The notes under the pieces were generated by a model. It saw only the letters and a list, made by a program, of their open reading frames with translations. It did no database searches and was not told the origin of the DNA. The position numbers were made by a program, and so were the translations under genes. From Odobenus rosmarus divergens (Eukaryota > Chordata > Mammalia > Carnivora > Odobenidae): a DNA stretch of 64,000 nucleotides. Position 1 is the stretch's first letter. Every line of letters begins with the position of its first letter. Positions 21,521 to 32,320 of the stretch are shown piece after piece. The stretch lies in assembly GCF_000321225.1 (NCBI RefSeq), contig NW_004450583.1, positions 2,035,800 through 2,099,799 of the forward strand, written 5' to 3'.

Positions 21521-22579
21521 GAGCTCTATTCTGGTTTACGGGGAAGGGGGGTTTCTGCTAAAGGCAGCCGGGCCTGGTTTTCATCTTCCATGACCTGTCT
21601 GGGGAGTGGGGAGCAATGCTGGGGGGTTCTTGCAACTCTTCCTCTCCTCTTTTGAGGGAATAGAGAGATGTCTGAGATTTGATACTTTTTAGGGGGAGAG
21701 AGGAAATGGATACAGAGAATAAAGGAAAATAATGCAGGGTGCCTGTGGGAATTATCTATTCTTTGGAGAAACAACAAACATGGATTGAGCACCAGCTCTG
21801 CTTTGTGGCTCCCTTCTGGGAGGGAGCAACTTCAGTTGACCCTCCGTTGTGTCTCCGACACCAAGCCTTCTCTCAAGTCATTCTTTCTCTCCCGTGAATT
21901 TGCCTCCCTCTCTTTATTCAGAGACTTGTTGAAATATCTCCTCTAAAAAGGCTTTTTGGTTTGTTTGTAGGAGGATGCTTCTCATATGTGCTAAAAAATT
22001 ATTCAAGGTAGCTCTCTCAGAGAGGAGGAATGGGGCTAAGGATGGGGACCTTGGGTGGCCAAAGGTATCAGGTGACGTGGCAGTGGGTGAGGGTGGAGCA
22101 TTGGAAAGGAGATGGGAGAGACTCTGAAAAACTTATTAGATCATGTCTCATAGACCAAACTGTGACTGCATAGTTAACTGCTGAGTGATGCCATAATGGA
22201 AGAAGCTTTAGGCCCTGCAATGCTGGTAGGGGAGATATTTTGTCAAGAGCTAAAGGGAAAGCCCAAGGATAGGTACCTATTCTGCCAGCACATCAGGCAG
22301 GCATCTGGCAGCAGTGAGCCAAGCCCCCTTTCAGGGACACAGAGTTCCTGGCTGGAAAGAAGGGGACTGGGGTGGGGGTGGGGCCGGGGAGGGGATGGGT
22401 GTGCTAGGGAATGGTTTTAAACATTTTGGTGCTGCTTAAGTTATGAAGACATAGCATGTAGGTCTTTGTGAGCAACCAACCGTGTTTCTCCCGAGCCAGT
22501 GCAGAGGTGGTTTCTGAGGCTCTGTGATTAGGAATGGTTCCTGGGCCACTTCCCTGCTTGGACAGGGAGCAAGAACAAA
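21521..22579. other. Unassigned unique DNA
   Basis: No gene or clear repeat is recognised; a G-rich patch lies near 22365-22400. Confidence 0.5.
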
Positions 22580-22595
22580 TGACATGAGATTTAAA

Positions 22596-22787
22596 GAAAA
22601 AAAGATTATATATTTATTTGTGTGAAAGAGAGGGAGAGAGCACGAGCAGAAGGAATAGCAGACAGAGGGAGAAGCGGGTTCCCTGCTGAGCAAGGAGCCC
22701 AATGCGGGACTCGATCCCAGGACCCTGGGATCATGACCTGAGCCAAAGGCAGACGCTTAACTGACTGAGCCACCCAGGTGTCCCTGA
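22596..22787 (-). mobile_element. Carnivore SINE, antisense
   Basis: A full antisense copy ends 'GAGCCACCCAGGTGTCCC'. The 16-bp flanking duplication (22580-22595, 22788-22803) reads TGACATGAGATTTAAA / TGATGTGAGATTTAAA, two mismatches. Confidence 0.9.
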
Positions 22788-22844
22788 TGATGTGAGATTT
22801 AAAATAATAATAATTGCACAGAGTGCAGGGGGACAGGTCTTTCA

Positions 22845-23490
22845 ATGCTGCTGGTGGGAATACAAATTTGTGCAGTCTTTTTTGAGACATGTGGACAGGA
22901 TGAATCAAAAATCTTAAAAATGGGGGCACCTGGGTGGCTCAGTCATTAAGCATCTGCCTTCGGCTCAGGTCATGATCCCAGGGTGCTGGGATCGAGCCCT
23001 GAATCGGGCTCCCTGCTCCGCGGGAAGCCTGCTTCTCCCTCTCTCACTCTCCCTGCTGTGTTCCCTCTCTCGCTGTATCTCTGTCAAGTAAATAAATAAA
23101 ATCTTTAAAAAAAAATCTTAAAAATGTTCATAGACTTTGACCCTGAAATTCTACTTCTGGGAATACATTCTAAGGAAAAGCTGGACAAGTATACAAAGCT
23201 CCATGTATAATGACATTCATTATAGTTTTGTTCACAATAGTGGACAACTGAAAACAACCCAAATGTTCAGCAATTGTGAAATTTGATATTAAATGGGGCT
23301 ATCTTCATGGAATACTATGCAGCTATGAAGAAAGACACTGCTGCTCCTCCGTATTTATTGATGTGGGAAGGTGTTTATAATATTTCAAGTGAGAAAAGCA
23401 GGTCCCAGAACTAAAATCAGTATGATCTTATTTTTATAGATAAAAGTAGATATAGTCATTTATTTCAGTAAATTTTTTTCTCCCAGACCA
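22845..23490 (+). mobile_element. Ancient L1 3' fragment split by a SINE
   Basis: 'GCTGCTGGTGGGAATACAAA', then after the SINE 'GACTTTGACCCTGAAATTCT' and 'ATGGAATACTATGCAGCTAT', are typical degenerate L1M 3' sequence in sense orientation. Confidence 0.7.
22923..23110 (+). mobile_element. Carnivore SINE within L1
   Basis: It is a full copy with a perfect 16-bp TSD, AAAAATCTTAAAAATG, at 22907-22922 and 23111-23126. Confidence 0.95.
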
Positions 23491-23706
23491 TTATTTTATT
23501 GAAGATGACTTTATGCTGAGACTACAGCATGAGGAGGCCCAGTTTTACACAAGGTCACTGCCACACAGTAGTTTATCATCACGGTGTTCAAACAGAGGCA
23601 AAGTACGTAAGTTACTTTGCAGAGTGTCTGACACATAGTAGGTGCATAGAGGTAGAAAGTCTCTTAAACTGTTCAAGAAAATCTCCCTCTAGGATGGTTT
23701 GACATT

Positions 23707-23891
23707 TTTTTAAAGATATTATTTATTTATTTGATATATATAGAGAGAGCATGAGTTGGGGGGCAGGGGCAGAGGGAGAAGCAGACTCCCTGCTGGGCAG
23801 GGAGCTGGATACAGGGCTCCATCCCAGGACCCCGGGATAATGACCTGAGCCAAAGGCAAGTGCTTAACTGACTGAGCCACCCAGGTGCCCC
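23707..23891 (-). mobile_element. Carnivore SINE, antisense
   Basis: It runs from TTTTAAAGATATTATTTA to 'GAGCCACCCAGGTGCCCC'. The 12-bp TSD with one mismatch reads TGGTTTGACATT (23695-23706) and TGGTTTCACATT (23892-23903). Confidence 0.95.
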
Positions 23892-24169
23892 TGGTTTCAC
23901 ATTGAATAAAAAGTATGATATAAAAATTGACAAAGTTCTGTGGACAGAAAGCATATGGTTGTGATCTCAATTTGAAAAAAAATAGTATATTCATCCATAC
24001 AAAAATGCTGTTAAGATATAAACAAAAAAACAGAAATGGTAAGAGTGTTTGAGTAATGTTGGATTAAGGGGGTGATTTTTATGTCTGTTTTTGTTTTAAT
24101 ACACCGAACCCCATGTGATAGAACAGGATATCTTTATTACTGTATTACTGTCTTTCTCTTCACTCAAAG

Positions 24170-24500
24170 TTTAAAAAAAAAAGGACTTTAATTACTGATA
24201 TAAAGTAAAACAACTACTTGTTGGTTGGCTGAGAATTGCTAGAAATTAATAAATAGTTTGGAAATTATTTAGTAAATTCTAATTACTTAGCAAAAGTAAT
24301 TAAAATATTTATAAGTGAACACCCATAAAACACCACCAAGCAAATACATTACTCAATAAATGGTTTAATTAGTATTTCATTACTAGAAATTAATCTCAGT
24401 AACCAAATATTACTACAAATTACATGTAGGATGGACAACTTATTTTACTGCTATTAATGATTTCAATTACAAAGTTTGTGCTAGTTTAATTCTCCCCTGC
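24170..24500. promoter_or_regulatory. Candidate conserved non-coding element, homeodomain-site rich
   Basis: This is a repeat-free AT-rich block with four TAATTA hexamers at 24189-24194, 24280-24285, 24297-24302 and 24366-24371, plus several TTTAATT/CAATTAC variants. It is sharply bounded on the right by GC-rich text at about 24493. TAATTA is the core bound by many homeodomain proteins. Enhancer function is inference. Confidence 0.4.
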
Positions 24501-25475
24501 TTCTCCCACCCTCCTCCTGCACCCACCCAGGCGACTTCCCACTTCCCACACACTGGGCCTGGCATAGGGTGTCAGGGGCTGGTCTGATACCTTCCACATT
24601 GTTGGGAATCCCCTGATTAACAATTTCCCTCAGCTTATTTCCCACTTGTCTTGCTGAAATCCTGGCCCTGGGTGCTTCTTAATCAGTCAGAATCAGACTC
24701 CAGGGGCTGGTGGGCTTCTTCCCACAGATACACTCTCTTCTAGAGTCTTCTAAATCACTCAGCTGGGCTGAAAGGCTCGATTCCTTTCCCATGACCGTGC
24801 CAGGGCCCCTCTGGCACTGGCTTGCGATCCCGGTTCAGTGCTCAGGCTGGGTCGGTGGTGGGTGGGTCAGGCTACCGATAAGTCATAGAAGGGCAACTTC
24901 ATGCAGATTAGGAGTCCTTTCTTCCAGACAGATGCACTCACACACTAGGGTGGGTTTCAGCCCCAGGTGTTCCTTGCTTAGGTTCCCAAGGAGCAAACTC
25001 TGAGACGAGATTTGTGGGCGGTAGTCTTATTGGGGAGTGCTCTTGGGAACAACCCCTCAAGGGAGTGAGGGAGGTAGGACTGGGTAGAAGGGGAAGTTGA
25101 ACACTGGCCCCATGGGCAGCTCTGAAGCTGGGATGAATTCTTCAAAAATGTCCTGCATTGAGGCAAGGAGGGGGGCAGGCCTTTGTCATTTCAAATGACC
25201 AGACATCAGGTCACACATCACTCTGGGGAATGACGAGCCTGTCTGAGGCTGAGGTCAAGTTCTGGAGAGGGACTAAGCTGTCAGCTCTTAACACTCCCAG
25301 CAGCTGGAGGAATGAGTGCCTCTACTCAGAAGGAGCAGTATGGGCAGCTTGTGTCCCCCACAACCTCTGAAGGCCCGTCTGGGAGTGGCCTGAGGCCAGG
25401 AGTTGAATGGGCATGAGTTGTCCCATTGTTCTCCTGGGGCTGAGAGGGGTCTTACCTCTGGAGTTAAGGTAGACC
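24501..25475. other. Unassigned unique DNA
   Basis: It is moderately GC-rich, with no exon or repeat I can support. Open frames up to 97 codons lack known motifs. Confidence 0.45.
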
Positions 25476-25479
25476 CCTG

Positions 25480-25610
25480 CTTAGCTACCGGCTGATACTT
25501 ATGCCTAGACTGTAATCTTCCTGAAGGCAGGTCCCTGTCTCACCGTATTCTCTGACCTTTTAACACAGTTGGTGGCTCAATTAATATTTGCTGATTGAAT
25601 CTATAGTAGT
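25480..25610 (+). repeat. L2 LINE 3' end fragment
   Basis: 'GACTGTAATCTTCCTGAAGG' and 'GTGGCTCAATTAATATTTGC' match the L2 3' terminus. Confidence 0.65.
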
Positions 25611-26639
25611 AAAGACAAACTGTCACTCAAATGTATTAATATAATCTGTGATACGCTTGACACAGGGAAATACAGAGAATCTGATCTAGGAGGGGTCAGG
25701 GAAGCTTCCCCCAAAGAAATGACACTTGAGCTGAGACTCAAGGAATGTGTAAGAGTGACCCAGGCCTCCCCTGGACGGGCATTCTCTTCTGCCTGCTCCT
25801 AAGCCGGTCTCCTGGGTGGAGACAGAGGACCTGAGAGGTCACACTCACAGGATTTCTGCTGTTCTCTGTTGCGGAAATGTATCCTTTATCCTTATCACAG
25901 CCTTATCTCGTATAAGATTCTTGTGTCAGAGAGCTTTTTCACCAGACCTCAGCTCAACCACAGCGGGATGAATCTGCCTGTACCTGGCAGGTGCTCTCTG
26001 GAGACACAGGCGAGTTATCACAGCTGGAGGTGGCGACCAGCCTGGATTGCCTACAGGGCGTCACGCACGTGGACGCCACGTGTTGTAGAGGCACTGAGAC
26101 TGGTAGCAACTGGGCTATTCCACATCTAAACCCCTGTTTCCTATTTGTCCTTCTCCCTATCCTGCCCCCGCCTTCGCCCCTATCTGGGCCTGGCTCCAGA
26201 TTCCTCATTGCCCGAAGATTCCTCACTGCCCAGGACGGTGCTCTTAGTCCTTTCCCCTCCGCGCATGCGCATGCCTTCTCCTTTCTCGGCCGGACCACCA
26301 CTCCACTCACGAAACCCACCGAGGCCCCTCCCTGGAGCTCTGCCCGGCAACTCCAGGTCATACTAGGCTCACCCCTTTGTGGATTTCTACAGCCCTCAAC
26401 TGTAGATTCTTTAGGGCAGAGACTGTTTTAGAAGCCCTGGGCACTAGAGAGCGAGGAGGTTGCGAAGAGGCTGGAGAAGTCAAGCCCTGAAAGAAGGTCC
26501 GGAATGCGCATCCCTGCCCTGATGCTCTGGTGGGTGGCCGGCAGTGTCGGCGGTGGGCTGGATGGCACCTGCTGGTCTCCCGGGCAGGTACATTGCAGGG
26601 GTGCCACAGGCCTGGCTGGTGCTGGTGGTGGCAGGACAC
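25611..26639. other. Unassigned DNA with a CpG-rich patch and promoter-type motifs
   Basis: There is no coding exon I can support. Around 26040-26300 CpG density rises. Two CACGTG E-boxes lie at 26066-26071 and 26077-26082, and a perfect GCGCATGCGC (NRF1-type) palindrome at 26261-26270. The 146-codon plus frame and 135-codon minus frame overlap and lack known domains. An L2-like shred lies near 26400-26440. Confidence 0.4.
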
Positions 26640-26644
26640 GAAGG

Positions 26645-26815
26645 GGCGGGGGAGGAAGGTGGAAAGTTCATGTTTATCAGGCCTGGAACTTTGCCTGCCT
26701 TGTCCTTAATCAGTCCACAGCTAATTAGCCACCTCCCCCCGCCCCCAGCTCGGCGGAGCACCATTAATCACCGCGGGAGGACACCGAGTCAGCGGGCCTT
26801 CTGCTCAGGGGAATC
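26645..26815. promoter_or_regulatory. Candidate conserved non-coding element
   Basis: This is a repeat-free block with 'GTCCTTAATCAG', 'CAGCTAATTAGCC' and 'CACCATTAATCACC', three homeodomain-type cores within about 75 bases. It lies within a 229-codon open frame (26544-27233) that I judge non-coding. Confidence 0.35.
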
Positions 26816-27539
26816 CCAGGTCCTTGGGTGGGCTCTCCATGCCGGGGGCACTAAGAGGGCCGTAAGGATGCGGGGCTCCTCTGCGAGGGTTCCTGGGGTT
26901 ATTGGGCAGGGCCGCTGGGCTCTGTGCCGCCTGGGAAGATTGTGGGAGGAAGGGTGTCCTATCTCCCCCTCCTCTTTGCTTCAACATTCCAATTTTGTTC
27001 GAGGTGACAGACCAGAAGCTCACTTCCGCAGACTTGTTTGCAGTGAGGGAAGGCATATGACACAGTTCGCACTGACAGGGCATAAGCTGAAACCTGGGGG
27101 CTCTAGGGAGGCTTTTGCTTTCCTGATAGAAGGCATCGGATGCTGCTGGTGCTGTCCCTTGTTGCTGTTTCTCCTTTCTGCCTTGAATGCAGACTTCAAA
27201 CGCTCGAGCTGCAGCATCCATCAGCCTCCATGAGGGAAAGACCAAGAGAACTGTAATAATACCGGCCATGAGCTGGCAAACCAATGCCAGTAACCATCTG
27301 ACCTCTGGACTTCTGTCAGGTGAAAATAACAAATCTCTAGTTAGCCTGCTGTGGGTTGGTATGATTACTTGCAGCTGAACACAATTCTAACTAGGGGAAC
27401 TTAGAGGGTACCAGCCTGATTGCAGAGATGCCCATGTACCCAAAGTAATCCAGATATTCTTGGGCTTCAGCAGCCAGTGGGCATGAGTGAGGTTATGGTA
27501 CCCACCGCCACTAACTCCACCCCTCCTCCAGTCCTTCAT

Positions 27540-27715
27540 CCTTTAAAGCCTCATTCTCTAACCCCTTTTAGCCACCTGTGTTATTAAGAAAGTATCTGGA
27601 TGTGACATTGATATATCAGTCATGTTAACTCTGTAATGGAGTTCCTAGTAAGGCAAAATTAGATTTTCTGGCAAATAAGTAATGCCTCTTTTCTTAGTTA
27701 TGGAACTCTGAGGTA
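27540..27715. promoter_or_regulatory. Possible conserved non-coding block
   Basis: The stretch between two ordinary regions is AT-rich and repeat-free ('GTTATTAAGAAAGTATC', 'GGCAAATAAGTAATGCC'). Nothing beyond composition supports function. Confidence 0.25.
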
Positions 27716-27739
27716 CATAAGCAAACACATTGCTTTGGA

Positions 27740-27847
27740 AGGGCTCCTGGCTGGCTCAGTCCAAAGACCACATGGCTCTTAATCTCAGGGTCATGAGTTC
27801 GAGCCCAGGTTTGGGTGTAGAGATTACTTAAATAAATGAACTTAAAA
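27740..27847 (+). mobile_element. Short tRNA-like carnivore SINE variant
   Basis: It has a SINE-like head ('GGCTCCTGGCTGGCTCAGTC') but no TC-rich body; after the B-box region ('GAGTTCGAGCCC') it goes straight to 'GGGTGTAGAGATTACTTAAA' and TAAATGAACTTAAAAA. The flanks share ACATTGCT(C)TTGGA (27727-27739, 27848-27861). This is a separate SINE lineage from the others here. Confidence 0.85.
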
Positions 27848-28539
27848 ACATTGCTCTTGGAAAAGGATGCAACAAGAAATACCGTGATTCTAAGAAGGGT
27901 TTGGTATGCATAGGTGGAGGTATTTTTAGAGCCAGATAGCCTCCTAGGAGGACTGGGGTAAAGACTCTGACTGACCCTTCCCTTTTTGGGGTTTCAGATT
28001 GTTAGATCAATTTCTGATGACCTGAAAAGATAGAAAGGACCCCAGAGGGGAAACTCACCATCAGGAAATGGGGTGTGTGAAGAGGCGAACCAAGCTAATA
28101 TCAGAGATTAGATGTTTGTTTGGTGGCGGTGGGGGGGATGGCCTGGTGTCCACCCAATAGGTGGCTGGGCAGAAACCCTTCTGACCCAGACACTCTGGCA
28201 GTGGTCATGCTGTGGGAACAACGGCTGCACAGATGAGTGTGAAATAAAAGAGTTGCAGCCTGGAGCCCAAGTGTGGGGCCCAGGAGTGCTGTGCGTTCCC
28301 AGGGATTGTGCAAGCAAGGGCAGCACTGAGCTGTGGACATGGAGGTGTCAAACTGTACAGGATCTGTTTTCAACAGTGACCCCTGGTGGCAGCAGACTGC
28401 TATGACTGTTCGGTTCTGTCCCCCCCTGACTTTTGGAGAACAGGGCTGATGTACTGAGTAAGGATCTCCAGTTCTCCACGGTTCTGAGAAGGTGAGAGGA
28501 GGAAGACCCCGAGAGCTAGAGAGGTAGGGTAGTAGAGCG

Positions 28540-29200
28540 ATTAGGAGGATGGACTCTGGCATCAGACTGCGACTGCTGGGGGTCAAGTTTCTGCTCTGCT
28601 TCTTGCCGGCTTCCCTCGGGTACAAGTGTGGTTTCAAGTACTGCAGACCTGTGCAGTCTTGCAGGAGCCTGCCTCATACCAGCCCCACATGTGACGTCAT
28701 GCTTGATGCCCTGAAAGCCTTAATAATTTTGAATAAGCGTCCCTGCCCCCCTCTGCCATTTTGCACTGGGCCCTGCAAATATGTAGCCAGACCTGCTTGG
28801 GCAAATTATTTTATTACTTCCCTCTGCCTCAGTTCCACCAAGTGTAAAACAGGTAAAAAAAAAAAAAAACAAACCTATCTGCCTCAGTAAGCTGTTGTGA
28901 GCATTGAGTTTTTTTTAAACCACAGTTACCACTTCACATCTTTTTGGTTTTTTTTTAAGATTTTATTTATTTGTCAGAGAGAGAACACAAACTGGGGGGG
29001 TGGAGCAGGGAGAGGGAGAAGCAGGCTCAATGCGGGGCTCGATCCCAGGACCCTGGGATCATGACCTGAGCCAAAGGCAGATGCTTAACTGACTGAGGCA
29101 CCCAGGCATCCCTGAAGTGAATTATATACGTAAAGTACTTAGAACAGAATCTGGCTTTGTAGTAAGCTCTGTGTGTTAGCCATTGTTTTTGTTCCTATTA
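28540..29200 (+). repeat. MIR, interrupted
   Basis: The MIR start ('GACTCTGGCATCAGACTGCG') and later 'TTTTATTACTTCCCTCTGCC' and 'AAGTACTTAGAACAGAATCT' are separated by about 170 bases of other sequence and by the SINE at 28947-29113. The 113-codon frame at 28549-28890 arises from this and is not a gene. Confidence 0.6.
28947..29113 (-). mobile_element. Carnivore SINE, antisense, inside MIR
   Basis: The start is T10 then AAGATTTTATTTATTTG and the end 'GAGGCACCCAGGCATCCC'. It is slightly shortened inside and I could not find a clear flanking duplication. Confidence 0.9.
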
Positions 29201-29684
29201 ATTTAGGCAGATGCAGACTCTGGCAATTAATCTTCAAAATGCAGAGATGTGAGCACATTTGTGTGTCCACCTTGTGAGCATATCAGATCAAGCACATGGC
29301 GAAACAATGCAGGAGAGGAAAATGTGGCCCTGGATTTACTTCTCACACAAGATGAGATGCCTCATCAAGCCCACATCCATCTGGGTCCTCAGGGCTGACA
29401 GGAGAGGAGGATACCGAGCTCTGAGAAGCATAGAGTCAAGGTCAACCTCCCACTGGAATGGCTGGCGGCAGAGGTTGGGCACGGCTCGGAGGGGCAGGCT
29501 GGGGCACCTTCGGGGAGGAGACTGCCATCGCCCCACGGGATCAGGCTGCAGGGCAGGCTGTCATCAACGCAGGCCCCATTTCCTGTCCTCTCAGATGTGA
29601 CACACAGCCTTCCCTCCAGCCTGGGATCCATCCTTGCATTTACAGGACCAGCTTAGAGGATACAAGGTTGGGGAGGGGGAGCTT
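29201..29684. other. Unassigned unique DNA
   Basis: No gene or repeat is recognised. The 113-codon plus frame (29259-29600) is arginine/glycine-rich with no domain, and is opposed by two minus frames. Confidence 0.45.
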
Positions 29685-30545
29685 TATTAGGATGATTCTA
29701 AATATACTTACCTATTGACATGTAACATATACACAAAAAGAGGAGAAATCTTAAGTGCCCAGCTCAGTGGATACTCTTTGAAGTGAACATACTCAGTTCA
29801 AGAAACAGGACATCCCTGGAAGTCCAGAAACCCCTTCCTAGTCACTCCCTCCTTCCCTAGTCAGCTAGGCAGCTTCCCTGCATAGCAGTTTCTAAAACCA
29901 TTACATTTCACTTTGGGGATTTTTTTTTATTTTGAGAAATTCCCAATCTACAAAATAAATTGGAAAAATAGAACAGGAACACGCATATACTTACTTACAT
30001 ATATCAACTGTTAACATTTTGCCTCATCTGTCTTTCTGTCTCTCTCCTTTTCTGTCTTTTGTCCCCAAAGTCTACACATGCAATTTTCAGAAACATTTGA
30101 GGGTTATTTGCAGACCTCTTGACACTTTACCCCTAAATATTTCAGCACGTATCTCCTAAGAAGTAGGACATTCCTACAGTGTAATTGTCACACTGAAAAA
30201 ATTTAAATTGCTACACAACTATTATATAATATATAGTTGATGTCCATATCTCCCCAATTATCCCAATAATGTTCTTTATAGGTGTATATTTTCAAATCTA
30301 TAATCTAAACCTGGAACACATTTTGCATTTAGCTGTATGTCTCTTTAGTTTTCTTTGATCCAGAACAGTTCCTTGTTTGTTTGTTAGTTTATCTATCTCT
30401 CTATCTTTTGGTCTTTCATGACATTGACATTATTGAAGAGCACAGGCAAGTGTTCTAGAATGTCTCTGAACTTGAATTTGTCTGATTGTTTCCTCATGAC
30501 AATGTAGTTTAAACATTCTTGGCAAGAAAGCTACATGAGTTTTCT
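29685..30545 (-). mobile_element. Ancient L1 3'UTR-type sequence, antisense
   Basis: 'AACTGTTAACATTTTGCC', 'TTGCAGACCTCTTGACACTT', 'GATGTCCATATCTCCCCAA' and 'TCTTTAGTTTTCTTTGATCC' are familiar pieces of old L1M4/L1ME-type 3' ends in reverse orientation. Confidence 0.65.
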
Positions 30546-30589
30546 TATTAATTATGTATTTATTTTTTATAATTTATTAACAATAGTGG

Positions 30590-30739
30590 CTGCAATTTAT
30601 TGAGTGCCTGTCATGTGGTGTGGAAATTACTGTGTCCGTTTTACAGACCAGGTAACTGAAGCACAGAGTGACCAAATACTTTTCTCAAGGTCACACAGTC
30701 AGAGAGGAAGTCCCAGGATTTGGTCTGTCTCCAATGCCC
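30590..30739 (-). repeat. MIR, antisense
   Basis: 'TTTATTGAGTGCCTGTCATG', 'CGTTTTACAGACCAGGTAAC' and 'CAAGGTCACACAGTCAG' are the standard MIR core in reverse. The RPS20 retrocopy inserted immediately after it. Confidence 0.8.
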
Positions 30740-30755
30740 ATGCTCAGAATCAGTT

Positions 30756-31285
30756 TTTTTTTTTTTTTTTAACAGCTGATGGTCAATTTATTAAAAAGGC
30801 TGATTCAAGCATCAGCACGGGTGACTTCAACCTCAACTTCTGGCTCAATACTAATGGAAGTAATCTGCTTACCAATCTCAGAAGGACTGTATAAATCAAT
30901 GAGTCGCTTGTGGATCCTCATCTGAAAATGATCCCAAGTCTTAGAACCTTCATCATGAAGAGTTTTTCTTGTAGTGATTCTCAGAGTCTTGGTGGGCATC
31001 AGAGCTGGTCCTTTCACTTTGAGATTCTTTTCCTTAGTGCCTCTGATCAAGGCAGCACATACCTTCTCCAAAGATTTTATGTTGCAGCTGGTTAGAGTAA
31101 TTTTAATTCGGTGAATTGCCATCTCTGGTTCCATGGGTGTCTTCTGAGTGTCTTTAAAAGCCACTGCTATGGCGTGGCCCCCTGGCCGACTTGTTCCTCT
31201 GTGAGAGTAAACAATGGAGAGTCAGGAGCAGGAGCGGGGTGCCCAGAGCTCTGCTGTCACTGCAACCACACCTCCCTCAAGAAGA
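30756..31285 (-). pseudogene. RPS20: RPS20 processed retrocopy with intact 119-codon frame
   Basis: The parental gene encodes ribosomal protein S20 (uS10) of the 40S subunit, a cytosolic ribosome component. The frame at 31164-30805 encodes 119 residues, the same length as I recall for the parent, from MAFKDT to VEVEV..ADA with no stop or frameshift. By recall about 18 residues differ from human RPS20, including Arg27 to Cys, Arg79 to His and Gly109 to Glu. It has no introns, keeps about 120 bases of 5' leader (31165-31285), an AATAAA signal (complement at 30787-30792) and a poly(A) tract (complement, about 30756-30770). A perfect 16-bp duplication, ATGCTCAGAATCAGTT, flanks it at 30740-30755 and 31286-31301. 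These marks show L1-mediated retroposition of an mRNA. With no promoter of its own it is probably a processed pseudogene, but the open frame means translation cannot be excluded. The plus-strand frames over it are shadows. Confidence 0.95.
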
Positions 31286-31334
31286 ATGCTCAGAATCAGT
31301 TCTACCCACTGTCGGTAAGGACTGGTCCCCTTGG

Positions 31335-31460
31335 AAGGAGACTTGACGCTGTGTCCTGGAGGGCAGGGGCTGCGTTGTGTTCTCTGCTAAATTCCACGTG
31401 TAGCCAGGGCCAAACCCAGGGCAAGAATCTGTAATTGTTTGTTGAATAAATGAATGACAT
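31335..31460 (+). repeat. L2 LINE 3' end fragment
   Basis: 'CTGGAGGGCAGGGGCTGCG' followed by 'TGTTTGTTGAATAAATGAATG' is the L2 terminus. Confidence 0.65.
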
Positions 31461-31474
31461 TTGTTCTACTGACA

Positions 31475-31610
31475 AAAGTTAGCATGGGGTCCATGGACCA
31501 GTGGCATCAGAATCCCCCAGAAAGCTCATCAGAAATAGACATCTGTGCACCCCAGTGCCAACTCACAGAAGCTACATCTCTGTTGGTGAGACCTGAGGAT
31601 TTCTTTGTTA
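31475..31610. repeat. MER5-like hAT transposon fragment
   Basis: 'GGTCCATGGACCAGTGGCATCA' style text followed by 'GAAAGCTCATCAGAAATAG' resembles MER5/MER58-class elements. Confidence 0.6.
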
Positions 31611-31869
31611 ATTTTTCCTGATGATACTGATATAGATAAAATTAAGTGAAAAAAGCAATTTTCAGAACAATGCGTACTGCATAATTCCATATGTCTCTTT
31701 CTCTGTGTTTTGAGGTTATGTGGTTATACATGGATTTAGGGGAGGAGGACTTTACCTTAAACCTGATGCACTTTTAGAGATGAGATGACACAGATGATCA
31801 ATTAATACATTCTGCAAAAACTTAAATACTACAGATAAGTATGGTAATTATATACTTTATCCCCCAATC

Positions 31870-32320
31870 TGAACACTTTTGATAGTGAAAGTCAATGCTG
31901 TTGTTAGTCACACTAGCAACAGAGAACGCAGGTGGTCACCCTGCCAAGACCAAAGTCCCCTTTGATCATCTCCCCTCCTGGATACAGCCACCTCCCAGTT
32001 GGTGGTATAACCACTGTTACCAGTTTGATAGGTGTTTTACAGACTCTACAAGAACAATATGAAGCTATTGAAAGCACTTTGTTTGGGAGCTTCTTTTTCC
32101 ACAAACGATATCACACTAAATGTAACAACATGCCCGCTTTTTTTCTTTCACTCAACACTATATGTCTTGGAGGTTTAGCCACATCAAGCCCACATGGGTC
32201 TGCTTTATTCCTTTTAACTGCTATAGAGCATTCCACATATGACCATACCTTATTTTTCCATTCTCTTGTGAATGGATATCCAGGTTGTTTCCAATTCTTT
32301 GAAATTACTAACAATGCTAA
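31870..32320 (-). mobile_element. Ancient L1 3' fragment, antisense
   Basis: 'AGGTTTAGCCACATCAAGCC', 'CTTTTAACTGCTATAGAGCA' and 'ATGGATATCCAGGTTGTTTCC' follow the order of antisense L1M 3'UTRs. The 153-codon frame at 31932-32393 crosses it and is not a gene. Confidence 0.6.

Noticed and set aside
26544..27233. 229-codon plus-strand open frame
   Set aside because: It is the longest frame in the window but has no recognisable domain, is opposed by a 175-codon minus frame and crosses a homeodomain-site block. A conserved-codon test could reopen it.
28101..28637. 178-codon minus-strand open frame
   Set aside because: It has no known motif, overlaps frames on the other strand and runs into MIR sequence.
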